Below are positions 42,371 to 51,633 of a stretch of 56,386 nucleotides of DNA, in pieces. Origin of the DNA: Prevotella sp. (GTDB taxonomy: Bacteria; Bacteroidota; Bacteroidia; Bacteroidales; Bacteroidaceae); assembly GCA_003447235.1 (NCBI GenBank), contig DLZV01000007.1, positions 1 to 56,386 on the forward strand. Direction: 5' to 3'. Position 1 is the first letter of the stretch, and each line of letters starts with the position of its first letter. The translations under genes were made by a program, and so were the position numbers. The notes below the pieces were generated by a model. The model was not told where the DNA came from, did no database searches, and worked only from the letters and a program-made list of their open reading frames with translations.

Positions 42371-43459
42371 ATGGGAAAGATTATTTTGACGGGCGACCGC
42401 CCCACTGGCAAGCTCCATTTGGGACACTATGTCGGTAGTTTGCGTCGTCGCGTGGAACTTCAGAATGCGGGCGACTATGATCGTATGTTCGTCTTCATGG
42501 CCGACGTGCAGGCTTTGACAGACAATGCCGACAACCCAGAGAAGATTCGTCAGAACATCATCGAGGTCGCACTGGACTACCTCTCTGCTGGTCTCGATCC
42601 GGAGAAGTGTACGCTCTATATCCAGAGCTGCATCCCCGAACTGGCGGAGCTGACTACCTATCTGATGAATCTTATCAGCGTCTCGCGCGTGCAGCGCAAC
42701 CCGACGGTGAAGACTGAGATCAAGATGCGCAATTTCGAGGCCAATATTCCCCTTGGCTTCTTCTGCTACCCCGTGTCGCAAGCTGCCGATATCGTGGCTT
42801 TCAAGACCACTGTCGTGCCTGCCGGCGAGGACCAGGAGCCGATGCTTGAGGTGACACGCGAGTTGGTCCGTCGCTTCAACCAGATCTATGCCCCCGTCTT
42901 TCCCGAGCCAGAGATCATGTTGCCCGAAAACCAGACGGCACGCCGTCTGCCTGGCACGGATGGCAAGGAGAAGATGAGCAAGAGCCTTGGCAACTGCATC
43001 TATCTCTCCGACGACAAGGATACGGTGTGGAAGAAGGTGAAGACCATGTACACCGACCCGACCCACCTGAATGTCAGCGATCCAGGCCATGTGGAGGGAA
43101 ATGCCGTCTTTACCTATCTTGATGCTTTCTCCACCGACGATGACTTCGCAGAATTTTGGCCCGAGTTCAGCTGCCTCGACGAGTTGAAGGCAGCCTATAC
43201 GGCAGGTGGCATTGGCGATATGAAGTGTAAGAAGATGCTCAACAAGGTGCTGGAGCGCATGCTGGAGCCGATCCGCAAGCGCCGTCATGAGTTTGAGCAG
43301 GACATTCCGGAGATCTATAACATCCTTCGCAAGGGATCTGATGCTGCCCGCGAAGTGGCTGCCAAGACGATGGATGAGGTGCGCGAGGCCATGCGCATCA
43401 ACTATTTTGATGACGCCGCACTCATTCAGGAGCAGGCCGAGCGCTTCGCTCAGAAATAG
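42371..43459 (+). CDS. trpS: Tryptophanyl-tRNA synthetase
   Basis: Charges tRNA-Trp with tryptophan using ATP. The 362-residue class I synthetase has the HIGH-equivalent in GDRPTGKLHLGHYVGSL (residues 5-21) and the KMSKS loop at 201-205 (EKMSKSLGN). Tryptophan-pocket segments such as YPVSQAADIVAFKTTVVPAGEDQEPMLEVTRE are present. Length is slightly above the usual 330-340. It is monocistronic, with its own promoter and a strong terminator. Confidence 0.96.
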   Translation: MGKIILTGDRPTGKLHLGHYVGSLRRRVELQNAGDYDRMFVFMADVQALTDNADNPEKIRQNIIEVALDYLSAGLDPEKCTLYIQSCIPELAELTTYLMNLISVSRVQRNPTVKTEIKMRNFEANIPLGFFCYPVSQAADIVAFKTTVVPAGEDQEPMLEVTRELVRRFNQIYAPVFPEPEIMLPENQTARRLPGTDGKEKMSKSLGNCIYLSDDKDTVWKKVKTMYTDPTHLNVSDPGHVEGNAVFTYLDAFSTDDDFAEFWPEFSCLDELKAAYTAGGIGDMKCKKMLNKVLERMLEPIRKRRHEFEQDIPEIYNILRKGSDAAREVAAKTMDEVREAMRINYFDDAALIQEQAERFAQK

Positions 43460-43483
43460 TATAGCGTACACCGATATCAACTA

Positions 43484-43540
43484 CAAGGCGTTGCTCGCGC
43501 GTTCCTTATATATTGAATAGGATGCGCGGGCAACGCCTTG
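43484..43540. terminator. Bidirectional terminator between trpS and patB
   Basis: A 17-bp stem with one G-U-type mismatch (CAAGGCGTTGCTCGCGC, 43484-43500, with 43524-43540) and a 23-base loop, between convergent genes. Confidence 0.85.
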
Positions 43541-43596
43541 CTTTAGTTAATGTCTCTTCCTTTCTGGGGGAAGCGTATGTTGTAGGGATGGTCTTG

Positions 43597-44760
43597 TCAG
43601 AAATGTTCGCCGATTCTGCGCAGCGCCTCTTCGAGGAGAGATCGGGGGCAGGCAAGGTTGATGCGAAGGTAGCCCTCGCCCGAAATGCTGCCATAGAGCG
43701 TGCCACTATTGACCTTGACGTGCGCCCGCTCCATGATCTTCTGTGCCAGGGAGTCTGCGCTCAATCCCGTTTGGCTGATGTCCACCCATGCGAGATAGGT
43801 GCCATCGTTGTGCATCACCTGCCATTTTGGCAAGTGCTCACGGCAGAACGACCGCAGCACTTCGAAGTTGTCGTGGATGTAGAGGTTCAATGCGTCGATC
43901 CAGTCTTCGCTTTCGTTGTAGGCGGCCTGAATGGCAACAGGTGCAAAGGGATTGACGTCGCAAATCTCGAAGATATTGACGACTCGTTCGATCCGTCTCC
44001 GCCACTCCGCATTCTTTGTAACTATATTGGCCATTTGCAGTCCTGCGATGTTGAAGCTCTTCGACGGCGAGGTCAGGGTGATGCTGTTGTCGAGACATGC
44101 TTCGCTCACGCTGGCAAACGGCGTGTAGGAGTAGCCGGGCATGACCAGCTCGTTGTGTATTTCGTCACTCACTACCACGACGTGGTGGCGTAGGCAGATC
44201 TCGTTCATCCGCTCCAGTTCCTCGCGCGTCCACACCCTGCCCGTCGGATTCTGTGGGTTGCAGAGCAGGAAGACAGTGGTCTTTTCGTCGGCACACTTGC
44301 GCTCGAAGTCGTCAAAGTCCATCTTGAAACGGTCGCCCTCGCGCAGAAGGCGGGTCTCCAGGATCTCGCATCCCTGATTGCGTATGCTGGAGAAGAAGCA
44401 GTTGTAGGCCGGAGTCTGGACGAGCACTTTCTCGCCAGGAAGTGTTAAAGCCTTGATGGTGGCCGATGCGGCAGGCACCACGCCTGTCGTGTAAAGGATC
44501 CAGTCGCGCTCGATCGTCCATCCGTGGCGACGTTTGAACCACTGGATGACCGACTCGTAGTAGCTGTCTGGTACGAGCGTATAACCGAAGACAGGGTGTG
44601 CGGCCCGATCCTTGATGGCCTTTTGAATGGCAGGAGCGACGGCAAAGTCCATGTCTGCCACCCACATCGGTATCACGTCGTCCGCAGGCATTGCGTCCCA
44701 TTTGACGCAGCCTGTGCCGCGCCGTTTCACGGGTTGGTCGAAGAAGGTGTGGTCTATCAT
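43597..44760 (-). CDS. patB: MalY/PatB-type PLP-dependent C-S lyase or aminotransferase
   Basis: A 387-residue fold-type I PLP enzyme of the MalY/PatB class, which typically cleaves cystathionine or cysteine to pyruvate, ammonia and thiol. The PLP lysine is Lys234 in TLTSPSKSFNIAGLQ, and Asp199 in VVSDEIHNELV contacts the pyridine nitrogen. MIDHTFFDQPVKRRGTGCVKWD and PMWVADMDFAVAP are the class N-terminal motifs. It is translationally coupled to the upstream DUF3737 gene by a 4-base ATGA overlap, so both probably act in one process. Exact substrate is unknown. Confidence 0.9.
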   Translation of the reverse strand: MIDHTFFDQPVKRRGTGCVKWDAMPADDVIPMWVADMDFAVAPAIQKAIKDRAAHPVFGYTLVPDSYYESVIQWFKRRHGWTIERDWILYTTGVVPAASATIKALTLPGEKVLVQTPAYNCFFSSIRNQGCEILETRLLREGDRFKMDFDDFERKCADEKTTVFLLCNPQNPTGRVWTREELERMNEICLRHHVVVVSDEIHNELVMPGYSYTPFASVSEACLDNSITLTSPSKSFNIAGLQMANIVTKNAEWRRRIERVVNIFEICDVNPFAPVAIQAAYNESEDWIDALNLYIHDNFEVLRSFCREHLPKWQVMHNDGTYLAWVDISQTGLSADSLAQKIMERAHVKVNSGTLYGSISGEGYLRINLACPRSLLEEALRRIGEHF

Positions 44761-45629
44761 CGGTTGGATTCGAAAGTTAATGAGTTGCCGTCGTCCGAAG
44801 TGCTGGCGACGTGTCCTTTGGCAAACTGATCTATCGTCAAGCGACCAATGTTGTCGGCCTGGATTCTGCCGCTGATAGGATTCTTCACCTCCGTGATCGT
44901 TCCCTTGATGCGTGCCTCCACATTCGTGCAGTCTTCGAAAGCGCGGTCGCAGGCTGCGTCGAAGGTGCAGTCTTCCAGTACGATGCCATCGCTATAGCAC
45001 AGAGGTTGCTCGCCGCTGATATGGCAGCGCACGAGTCGGATGTTCTTGCTGTGCCAGGCGAGATACTCGCCATGGAGCTCGGAGTCGTAGATGACGACGT
45101 TGTCGCACTCCCAAAAACTGTCCTTCGTAGTGATCTTCGCATGGTGAATCTCCACGTTCTGACAGTATTGGAACACATATTTCGCGTCGCTTACCAGTCC
45201 ATCCACATAGATGTTCTTTGAGAACATGAACGGGTAGGTACCTTGGTGCAGTTCCAAATTCTTGATCTTCAGGCCGTCGATGCGCCAAAACGTCTCGTCG
45301 GCATCGGTTATCTTGACATTCTCCAGCGTCACGTTCTTCATCTCGCGGAAAAACTTCGGGCCGTCGATGACACAGTCTCTCATCACCATGTCGTCGCTAT
45401 ACCAGATGGCTGATCGTGATCCAGGGGCAAAATAGCAATTCGTGATGAGGCTTCCATCCACATGCCACCACGGATACTTGCCGTAGAACTTGGAGTTGTG
45501 GCACTCCACCTGCTTGCAACACTTGATGCCTGACTCGCCATCGACTATCTCTATGTCCTCCAGGCGCACGTCGTGGACACCGAAGAGCGGACGCTCGCCG
45601 CCAAACTTCTGGTTCTTTATCGTTTCCAT
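44757..45629 (-). CDS. DUF3737 family protein
   Basis: A 290-residue protein of DUF3737, with repeated short beta units such as GIKCCKQVECHNSKFYG, NVTLENVKITDADETFWRIDG and NVVIYDSELHGEYLAWHSKN, forming a parallel beta-helix (pectate-lyase-like) fold. Function is not established. The frame is open 46 codons further, but the ATG at 45629 (METIKNQKFGGERPLFG) is the family start and follows a normal leader from the -7 element. The stop overlaps the patB start by ATGA, a pairing also recalled from other bacteria. No signal peptide is visible, so it is probably cytoplasmic. Confidence 0.88.
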   Translation of the reverse strand: METIKNQKFGGERPLFGVHDVRLEDIEIVDGESGIKCCKQVECHNSKFYGKYPWWHVDGSLITNCYFAPGSRSAIWYSDDMVMRDCVIDGPKFFREMKNVTLENVKITDADETFWRIDGLKIKNLELHQGTYPFMFSKNIYVDGLVSDAKYVFQYCQNVEIHHAKITTKDSFWECDNVVIYDSELHGEYLAWHSKNIRLVRCHISGEQPLCYSDGIVLEDCTFDAACDRAFEDCTNVEARIKGTITEVKNPISGRIQADNIGRLTIDQFAKGHVASTSDDGNSLTFESNR

Positions 45630-45731
45630 AGGTCTTTTGTTGTTTTCTCTTTTTCTTGTTTTGGTTGGGGGAAAACTCCTGCCGCAGACCTTCCATCTCG
45701 TGGAAAGGCGCAGCCAGGGCCTTATCGGTTG

Positions 45732-45739
45732 CAAAAGTA
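45732..45739 (-). promoter_or_regulatory. -7 element TACTTTTG for DUF3737-patB
   Basis: Full TAnnTTTG match on the minus strand, about 100 bases before the DUF3737 start. Confidence 0.55.
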
Positions 45740-45845
45740 CAAAAATCGTGCCAATCAGGCAAAGCATAAATTACGGAAAAACCTACCCATATTACGGTAA
45801 ATGGGGATTCCTTGCCAATCTTTCCCTTATGTCAAAAAAAAGTCG

Positions 45846-45853
45846 TACCTTTG
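45846..45853 (+). promoter_or_regulatory. -7 element TACCTTTG for sulP
   Basis: Full TAnnTTTG match 65 bases before the sulP ATG. It is divergent from the DUF3737-patB promoter about 110 bases away. Confidence 0.65.
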
Positions 45854-45918
45854 CACTCCGTAATATAGTAGAGTACTTATTAGCATTTTTTAATTACATT
45901 TGGATTACTAGCCCTATC

Positions 45919-47607
45919 ATGGCTTTTATCGAGACAAACAACATCAAAGGTGATGTCTTCGGTGGCATTACCGCCGGTATCGTGGCACTTCCGCTCGCAC
46001 TGGCATTCGGTATTCAAGCATTTGGCGGTGTTGACAGTCCTGAGGCTTCCAGCATGGGAGCCTTGGCCGGACTCGTCGGTGCCACCCTGCTCGGTTTCTT
46101 CGCAGCCCTCTTCGGTGGCACCCACTCCCAGATCTCTGGCCCTACGGGACCGATGACCGTCATTACGGCCTCCATTGTGAGTGGAGCATGGGCTAGCTCG
46201 CAGGGTAACATCTCCGCCGTCCTTCTTTCCATGTCGCTTGCCGGCATTTTCTGTGGCCTGTTTCAGGTGCTCTTCGGACTCATCCGCATTGGCAAGTATG
46301 TCCGCTACATTCCCTATCCCGTACTCTCGGGCTTCATGAGCGGTATCGGAGTGATCATCATCCTGCAGCAGCTCTATCCGATTATTGGCAAGAAGTCGCC
46401 CGCCAGCACGCTGGACATGATTCTCAATTTCCCCGCTACCATCGCCGAAGGTATTAGCGTGCCTGCGCTGCTGCTGGGTCTGGCCTGTATTGCGCTCATC
46501 ATCCTTGTGCCGAAAGTGACCAAGAAGGTGCCCGCCACGCTTGTGGCCCTGGTGGTCGTCACGGTGGTTTCGCTCTTCACGGGCCTCGACTCGGCACTTA
46601 CCATCGGCAACATCCCGGCCGGACTTCCCATGCCTTTCTTCACGAAGGTGCAACTGGACGGTATCGATTGGATGGTCGTCATCAAGGCTTCCCTTGTCCC
46701 GGGTCTCACACTGGCTGGCCTGGGCAGTATCGATACGCTACTGACGTCGGTTGTGGCCGACAATATCACCAAGACCAAGCACAATTCCAACCAGGAGTTG
46801 ATAGGCCAGGGTATCGGCAATGCCGTGGCGGGTCTGTTCTGTGGTCTTGCCGGCGCAGGAGCTACGATGCGTACGGTGGTCAACGTGAAGTCGGGTGGCC
46901 GCACGCAGCTCAGCGGTATGATCCACGCCGCCTTGCTCCTTGCCATTCTCCTCGGACTGGGCTCGCTCGTGAAATACGTACCCCTTTCGGTGCTTGCCGG
47001 TATTTTGATAACGGTAGGATGGGGCATCATCGACTTCCGCGGATTCAAGGACCTGAGGCGCATACCGAAGTCTGACGCCTTCGTGATGATCGTGGTCTTC
47101 CTCATGACGGTCTTTGTGGACCTCCTCACGGCAGTAGGTATTGGTATGGTCATCGCCTGCGTGCTTTTCATGAAGCGTGCCGGCGACCTCGTGGAGGATG
47201 GCTACAGTTCCAAGGAGTTGAGCACCTTTGACAAGGAGTCGCCCTGGGAGGACGAGAAGGATATGCCGAAGGACATCCATCACCATATTTATATAGAGCG
47301 CCTTGACGGTCCGATCTTCTTCGGAAGTATCACGGGATTCCAGCGCGTGATGCACGACATCCCCAAGGATGCAAAGATTGTCATCATCCGTATGCGCCGT
47401 GTCCCGTTTATGGATCAGAGTGGTGTCTATGCCATGGAGACAGCCATCAAGGATCTCCAGGCACAAGGCGTGAAGGTGCTCATGACCATCATCCAGCCCC
47501 AGCCCCGCTATATGCTGGAGAATCATCGCATCATCCCGATGCTCATCCCGCAGGAGAACACCTTCGAGACCTTCGAGGATTGTACGAACTATCTCAAGAC
47601 GCTGTAG
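45919..47607 (+). CDS. SulP-family anion transporter with STAS domain
   Basis: Inner-membrane secondary transporter of the SulP family (sulfate, bicarbonate or dicarboxylate with Na+ or H+). I start at the ATG at 45919 (MAFIETNNIKGDVFGGITAG), since upstream codons cover the promoter. The 562-residue protein has about 10-12 hydrophobic helices, the SulP signatures GDVFGGITAGIVALPLALAFG and THSQISGPTGPMTVITA, and a C-terminal STAS domain (about 445-560, with VPFMDQSGVYAMETAIKDL). It is a single-gene unit. The substrate cannot be fixed from sequence. Confidence 0.92.
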   Translation: MAFIETNNIKGDVFGGITAGIVALPLALAFGIQAFGGVDSPEASSMGALAGLVGATLLGFFAALFGGTHSQISGPTGPMTVITASIVSGAWASSQGNISAVLLSMSLAGIFCGLFQVLFGLIRIGKYVRYIPYPVLSGFMSGIGVIIILQQLYPIIGKKSPASTLDMILNFPATIAEGISVPALLLGLACIALIILVPKVTKKVPATLVALVVVTVVSLFTGLDSALTIGNIPAGLPMPFFTKVQLDGIDWMVVIKASLVPGLTLAGLGSIDTLLTSVVADNITKTKHNSNQELIGQGIGNAVAGLFCGLAGAGATMRTVVNVKSGGRTQLSGMIHAALLLAILLGLGSLVKYVPLSVLAGILITVGWGIIDFRGFKDLRRIPKSDAFVMIVVFLMTVFVDLLTAVGIGMVIACVLFMKRAGDLVEDGYSSKELSTFDKESPWEDEKDMPKDIHHHIYIERLDGPIFFGSITGFQRVMHDIPKDAKIVIIRMRRVPFMDQSGVYAMETAIKDLQAQGVKVLMTIIQPQPRYMLENHRIIPMLIPQENTFETFEDCTNYLKTL

Positions 47608-47635
47608 TCGCCCTCACGCCTTGATGGCAGAAAGC

Positions 47636-47681
47636 CACGCCCTGTCAAGCGGTCAAACTGGTGACCGCTCGGCAGGGCGTG
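47636..47681 (+). terminator. Nested hairpin after sulP
   Basis: An outer 9-bp stem (CACGCCCTG, 47636-47644, with 47673-47681) encloses a second 7-bp stem (GCGGTCA, 47649-47655, with 47662-47668). It lies 29 bases past the sulP stop. No long T-run follows. Confidence 0.6.
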
Positions 47682-47814
47682 AATTGTATAAAAGACCAGC
47701 ACAAAAGTAGCTGAAGTTGTAGTGGGCTGACCATTTTGTTTGCACACTTGGCGAGAATTGAGCCAAAAAGTCGCTTTTTTGGCCGTATTATTTGCAAGGG
47801 TCGTGGATTTTTGG

Positions 47815-47822
47815 TATTTTTG
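47815..47822 (+). promoter_or_regulatory. -7 element TATTTTTG for fhs
   Basis: Full TAnnTTTG match 58 bases before the fhs ATG at 47881. Confidence 0.6.
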
Positions 47823-47880
47823 CCGTCGCAAAGACAAAATAATACCTTTGGGTTTACCGAATAACCAAAACACATTAAGA

Positions 47881-49545
47881 ATGAAAAGTGACATTGAGAT
47901 TGCACGCGAGACCGTGCTGAAGCCGATTACGGAGGTTGCTAACACGGTAGGTATCGCCGCCGACAAGTTGGAGCATTACGGAAAGTACATTGCCAAAGTA
48001 CCATTGGAGTGTATTGACGAAAGCAAGGTGGATCGCTGCAATATGATACTGATGACAGCCATGTCGCCTACGAAGGCTGGCATCGGCAAGACCACGGTGA
48101 GCGTAGGCCTCTCCATGGCCTTGAATCGTTTGGGCTATAAGTGCGGCCTTGCACTTCGCGAGCCTTCCATGGGTCCGTGCTTCGGTATGAAGGGCGGTGC
48201 TGCTGGTGGTGGCTATTCCCAGGTGCTGCCGATGGACAAGATCAACCTCCACTTCACGGGTGACTTCCATGCTATCACGGCGGCCCACAACCTCATCGCC
48301 GCGCTGCTCGACAACTATATCTTCCGTCATCAGGGAGAGCCGTGCGAGCTGAAGACGGTCTATTGGGGCCGCGTCCTGGATGTCAATGACCGTGCGCTCC
48401 GCAAGATTGTGATTGGCTTGGGTGCTGGCAATGGCGTGGTGCGCGAGAGCGGATTCGACATCTCTGTGGCCTCGGAGATCATGGCTATCCTCTGCCTGGC
48501 AAAGGATCTGGAGGACTTGCGCCGTCGTTTGGAGAACATCCTCCTGGGTATCACCTGCGAGGGCAAGCCGTTCTACCTCCGCGACCTGGGCAGCGTGGGA
48601 TCTATCCTTGTCATCCTGAAGGATGCGCTGCAGCCCAACCTCGTCCAGACGACTGAGAACACGCCCGCCTTCATCCATGGTGGTCCGTTCGCCAACATCG
48701 CCCACGGCTGCAATAGTTTGATTGCTACGAAGATGGCCATGAGCCACAGCGACTATACCGTGACGGAGGCTGGCTTCGCCGCCGACCTGGGTGCCGAGAA
48801 ATTCCTCGACATCAAGTGCCGCATGGGTGGTATTCGTCCGAAACTCTGCGTACTGGTCGTGACGGTTCGCGGCTTGAAGTTGCAGGGTGGTATGGCCGAC
48901 GACGCAGCGCCCGCAGAGCAGCTGGAGGCCTTGCGCAATGGTCTTGCCAACATGGAGCGTCATATCGAGAACCTCCAGAATATGGGCCAGACCGTCGTCG
49001 TGACGCTCAACCGCTATGCTACCGATACGGACGAGGAACTGAAAATCGTCGCCGACCGTTGTGCCGAGGTGAAGGTGGGCTATGCGCCCAACGAGTGCTT
49101 CGTCCGCGGCGGAGAGGGTTGCGAGGAGTTGGCCCGCGTCTGCGTCAAGGAGATTGCCGAGTGCCCGTCGAAGGAGATCCAGTATCCGTACGAGCTCGAG
49201 GACAGCATCACCACCAAGGTAGAGGCTTTGGCCAAGAAGATCTACCGTGCCGGACGTGTGGAATATACCGCCGCTGCCAAGAAGGCCCTCAAGCGCATCA
49301 GCGAGTGGAACTTGGAGGGACTTCCCGTCTGTGTCGCCAAAACACAGTATTCCTTCAGCGACGATGCGAAGAAGCTCAACGTGCCGGAGGGCTATACCTT
49401 CACCGTGCGCGACTTTGTCATCAACACGGGATCAGGAATGATTGTGGCCATTGCGGGCGACATCATGCGTATGCCGGGTCTGCCCAAACGTCCTCAGAGT
49501 GAGGTCATCGACATCGTCAATGGTGAGATCGAGGGATTGGCATAA
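47881..49545 (+). CDS. fhs: Formate--tetrahydrofolate ligase
   Basis: Joins formate to tetrahydrofolate with ATP, giving 10-formyl-THF for purine and formyl-Met synthesis. The ATG at 47881 (MKSDIEIARETVLKPI) is the family start; 47 codons upstream overlap the promoter. The 554-residue length is typical. The P-loop reads SPTKAGIGKTTVSVG (62-76), with Ile in place of the usual Glu in the GEGK motif. REPSMGPCFGMKGGAAGGGYSQV, MDKINLHFTGDFHAITAAHNL and GGPFANIAHGCNS are all diagnostic. It supplies the cofactor used by the AICAR transformylase encoded at 12.3 kb. Confidence 0.95.
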   Translation: MKSDIEIARETVLKPITEVANTVGIAADKLEHYGKYIAKVPLECIDESKVDRCNMILMTAMSPTKAGIGKTTVSVGLSMALNRLGYKCGLALREPSMGPCFGMKGGAAGGGYSQVLPMDKINLHFTGDFHAITAAHNLIAALLDNYIFRHQGEPCELKTVYWGRVLDVNDRALRKIVIGLGAGNGVVRESGFDISVASEIMAILCLAKDLEDLRRRLENILLGITCEGKPFYLRDLGSVGSILVILKDALQPNLVQTTENTPAFIHGGPFANIAHGCNSLIATKMAMSHSDYTVTEAGFAADLGAEKFLDIKCRMGGIRPKLCVLVVTVRGLKLQGGMADDAAPAEQLEALRNGLANMERHIENLQNMGQTVVVTLNRYATDTDEELKIVADRCAEVKVGYAPNECFVRGGEGCEELARVCVKEIAECPSKEIQYPYELEDSITTKVEALAKKIYRAGRVEYTAAAKKALKRISEWNLEGLPVCVAKTQYSFSDDAKKLNVPEGYTFTVRDFVINTGSGMIVAIAGDIMRMPGLPKRPQSEVIDIVNGEIEGLA

Positions 49546-49576
49546 GCCTCCTTTTTGATCATCAGTAGATAAAAGT

Positions 49577-49619
49577 AAAACGGCCTTTCCGCAGCAAATC
49601 ATTGCGGAAAGGCCGTTTT
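49577..49619. terminator. Bidirectional terminator between fhs and DUF4353 gene
   Basis: Perfect 17-bp stem (AAAACGGCCTTTCCGCA, 49577-49593 with 49603-49619) and a 9-base loop, with A- and T-runs at its base, fitting both strands. Confidence 0.92.
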
Positions 49620-49698
49620 GTCGATTGTGGGTTGTAAACGGTTGTGGACTGTGATTCCCGTGGATTACCGTTTCTGTGGGCAATATGGTCCCTGTGGT

Positions 49699-51633
49699 TT
49701 ACCAGCCGCCGTGGCCTCCACCACCAGGACCGCCTCCGCCACCGGGTCCACCGCCGCCACCAGGCCCTCCGTTGCCATACTGCACGGCAGAGAACGTCTG
49801 CGTGGAAGAACCGTCGCTGACGGTGTATTGTTCGCCTGCTGTCATGCCCTCGGTGGTGAGGATGATGTTGCCGCGGCTATAGTCGTAGGGCAGAGTAAAG
49901 GTGGCAAGTACGGTGCCGTCCTTGCTGACGGTGAGTGTGCAGCCCGCCGTGACGTTGCCCGAATAGGTGACGTAGCCTTGGGTTGACTCCTGCGTAGTGG
50001 GATGGGAGTTGTTGCCACCACCGATTCCCAAAACATTGCCACCCGTGAAGAACACCGTGTATCCCTCTTCTTCATTGGCGTCGATGCCACATTCGGGAGA
50101 GCGTGTGCCGTAGGCGACCGTCGTTCCCCCCGAGAAGTACAGGTTGCCGTTGGAGTCAAGGCCGTCGTTGCCGCTGCTATACACCGTGATCGTTCCACCC
50201 TTGATGTACATGTGGCTGCTGGAGTTGATGGCGTCGTCGTATGTGTTGCAGTCGATGGTGCCGCCGCTGATGGTCAGCGTGCCCTTGCTCTCTATGCCCT
50301 CGCTGCCGTCCTGCTGGCCCGAGCACGTCACATGGATGTTGCCACCGCTGATCTGTATGTCGCCCACAGGCAGCCCCGTGCTGCTCTCCGTCGCTTTGAT
50401 GCCTACCTTGATGCCCTTGGGCGATGTGGTGTAGGCGTCGTCGAGGCGGTCGAGTTGTCCGCGGTAGTTGCCGTCATACTCCTGGTTGCCTCCGATGTTG
50501 ACATAGGTTGTTCCCGTCGTGGTCACGCTGAGGTCGCCGCCCGTGATGGTCAGCGTCGAGTCGCATTTTAGTCCCTTGCCGCCGCTGCCTGTGGCTGTCA
50601 GGCTGATCTGTCCAGCCGCGATGGTCACGTTGGCGTCGCTCGACATGCAGGCCGCACCTTTCACCTCTTGGTCGTCGCTGTCCCACTTTCCCTTGCCGCT
50701 ATTGGTTATCGTCACGGTGGGCGCGGACTTGCTGTCGTCGATGGTGATGTTGCCGTCGCATTTCAGTCCCTTCGAGCCTGCCGCCGTCACATCGATGGTC
50801 AGCGATCCGCCCGATATCGTGGCGTAGCCGCCCTCCTCGTCGTCTGCCGACACCTGGATGCCGTCATCGAGCGTGCCAGAGACGTTGAAGTGGCCACCAT
50901 TCTGCAGGAAGTATTGGTTCACGTTGAGGCCGTCTTTCTTCGCATAGAGGATGTTGATGGTGCCAGTGAACTTCTTTTTCAGTTGTACATATTCATCGGC
51001 CCAATAGGCGTGCTTTGCGTAGCCATAGAGGTTGAGCGTGCCGTCGCCATCAAACTCCGAGTGGCCGTTCACCATCAGTGCGCCTTTTCCCTGGCTTGCC
51101 TTGCTGTCCTTGAGCGTACTCTCTCCGACGAGCTGGATGGCGATGCGCTTGCCATTCTCGATGTTGACCGCCGCACTGTCGGCGCAGGTGAGGGAGAGAT
51201 TGTCGAAGACCACCGTGGCCTTGTAGTGGCCGTCCATATAGAACGAACCGTTGTCCGACGCGCCCGAGAGCGAATAGCTGATCTCCGTATCCACGGTCTC
51301 GTCCTGCACAATGCTGACAGCGGATCCATTGACCGTCACGTCGAGATGGCTCATGCAGTTGCCTGCCACGGTGACGGCGGCGGCACTCCCATTGTAGGTC
51401 ACGCTGACGCTATTGTCGGCCACGTCCGAATGGTCCACATACATGCGGGTCACTTCCTTCAGTTGGAAGATTTTGCCCAGGATCGTGAGTCTGGATCCGT
51501 CTGCATAGTCCATGCTCCCAGCCTGAGACGCTGGAATCTTGTAGGTCACTTCGCCGACGACCACGTTCAGCGTCTGAGCCGCCGTGCCAAGAGAGACCAC
51601 GAGCGAGGCTCCGATAAGTAGTGCTTTCTTCAT
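49699..51633 (-). CDS. Secreted DUF4353 (Cthe_2159-like) beta-helix protein
   Basis: A 644-residue exported protein. After a signal peptide (ALLIGASLVVSLGTAAQ) and an N-terminal beta domain, residues 85-590 are repeats of short strands such as GLKCDGNITIDDSKSAPTVT, ISGGTIDCNTYDDAINSSS and GGNVLGIGGGNNSH, fitting the DUF4353 right-handed beta-helix, a fold reported to bind cellulose and pectin. The last 25 residues are a Gly/Pro tail ending in HGGW, which looks disordered. Its start overlaps the upstream gene's stop as ATGA, so translation is coupled. Glycan binding on the cell surface is inferred. Confidence 0.88.
   Translation of the reverse strand: MKKALLIGASLVVSLGTAAQTLNVVVGEVTYKIPASQAGSMDYADGSRLTILGKIFQLKEVTRMYVDHSDVADNSVSVTYNGSAAAVTVAGNCMSHLDVTVNGSAVSIVQDETVDTEISYSLSGASDNGSFYMDGHYKATVVFDNLSLTCADSAAVNIENGKRIAIQLVGESTLKDSKASQGKGALMVNGHSEFDGDGTLNLYGYAKHAYWADEYVQLKKKFTGTINILYAKKDGLNVNQYFLQNGGHFNVSGTLDDGIQVSADDEEGGYATISGGSLTIDVTAAGSKGLKCDGNITIDDSKSAPTVTITNSGKGKWDSDDQEVKGAACMSSDANVTIAAGQISLTATGSGGKGLKCDSTLTITGGDLSVTTTGTTYVNIGGNQEYDGNYRGQLDRLDDAYTTSPKGIKVGIKATESSTGLPVGDIQISGGNIHVTCSGQQDGSEGIESKGTLTISGGTIDCNTYDDAINSSSHMYIKGGTITVYSSGNDGLDSNGNLYFSGGTTVAYGTRSPECGIDANEEEGYTVFFTGGNVLGIGGGNNSHPTTQESTQGYVTYSGNVTAGCTLTVSKDGTVLATFTLPYDYSRGNIILTTEGMTAGEQYTVSDGSSTQTFSAVQYGNGGPGGGGGPGGGGGPGGGGHGGW

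Noticed and set aside
42197..43480. 427-codon minus-strand frame opposite trpS
   Set aside because: Antisense to trpS, which has both synthetase motifs; the frame arises from codon bias.
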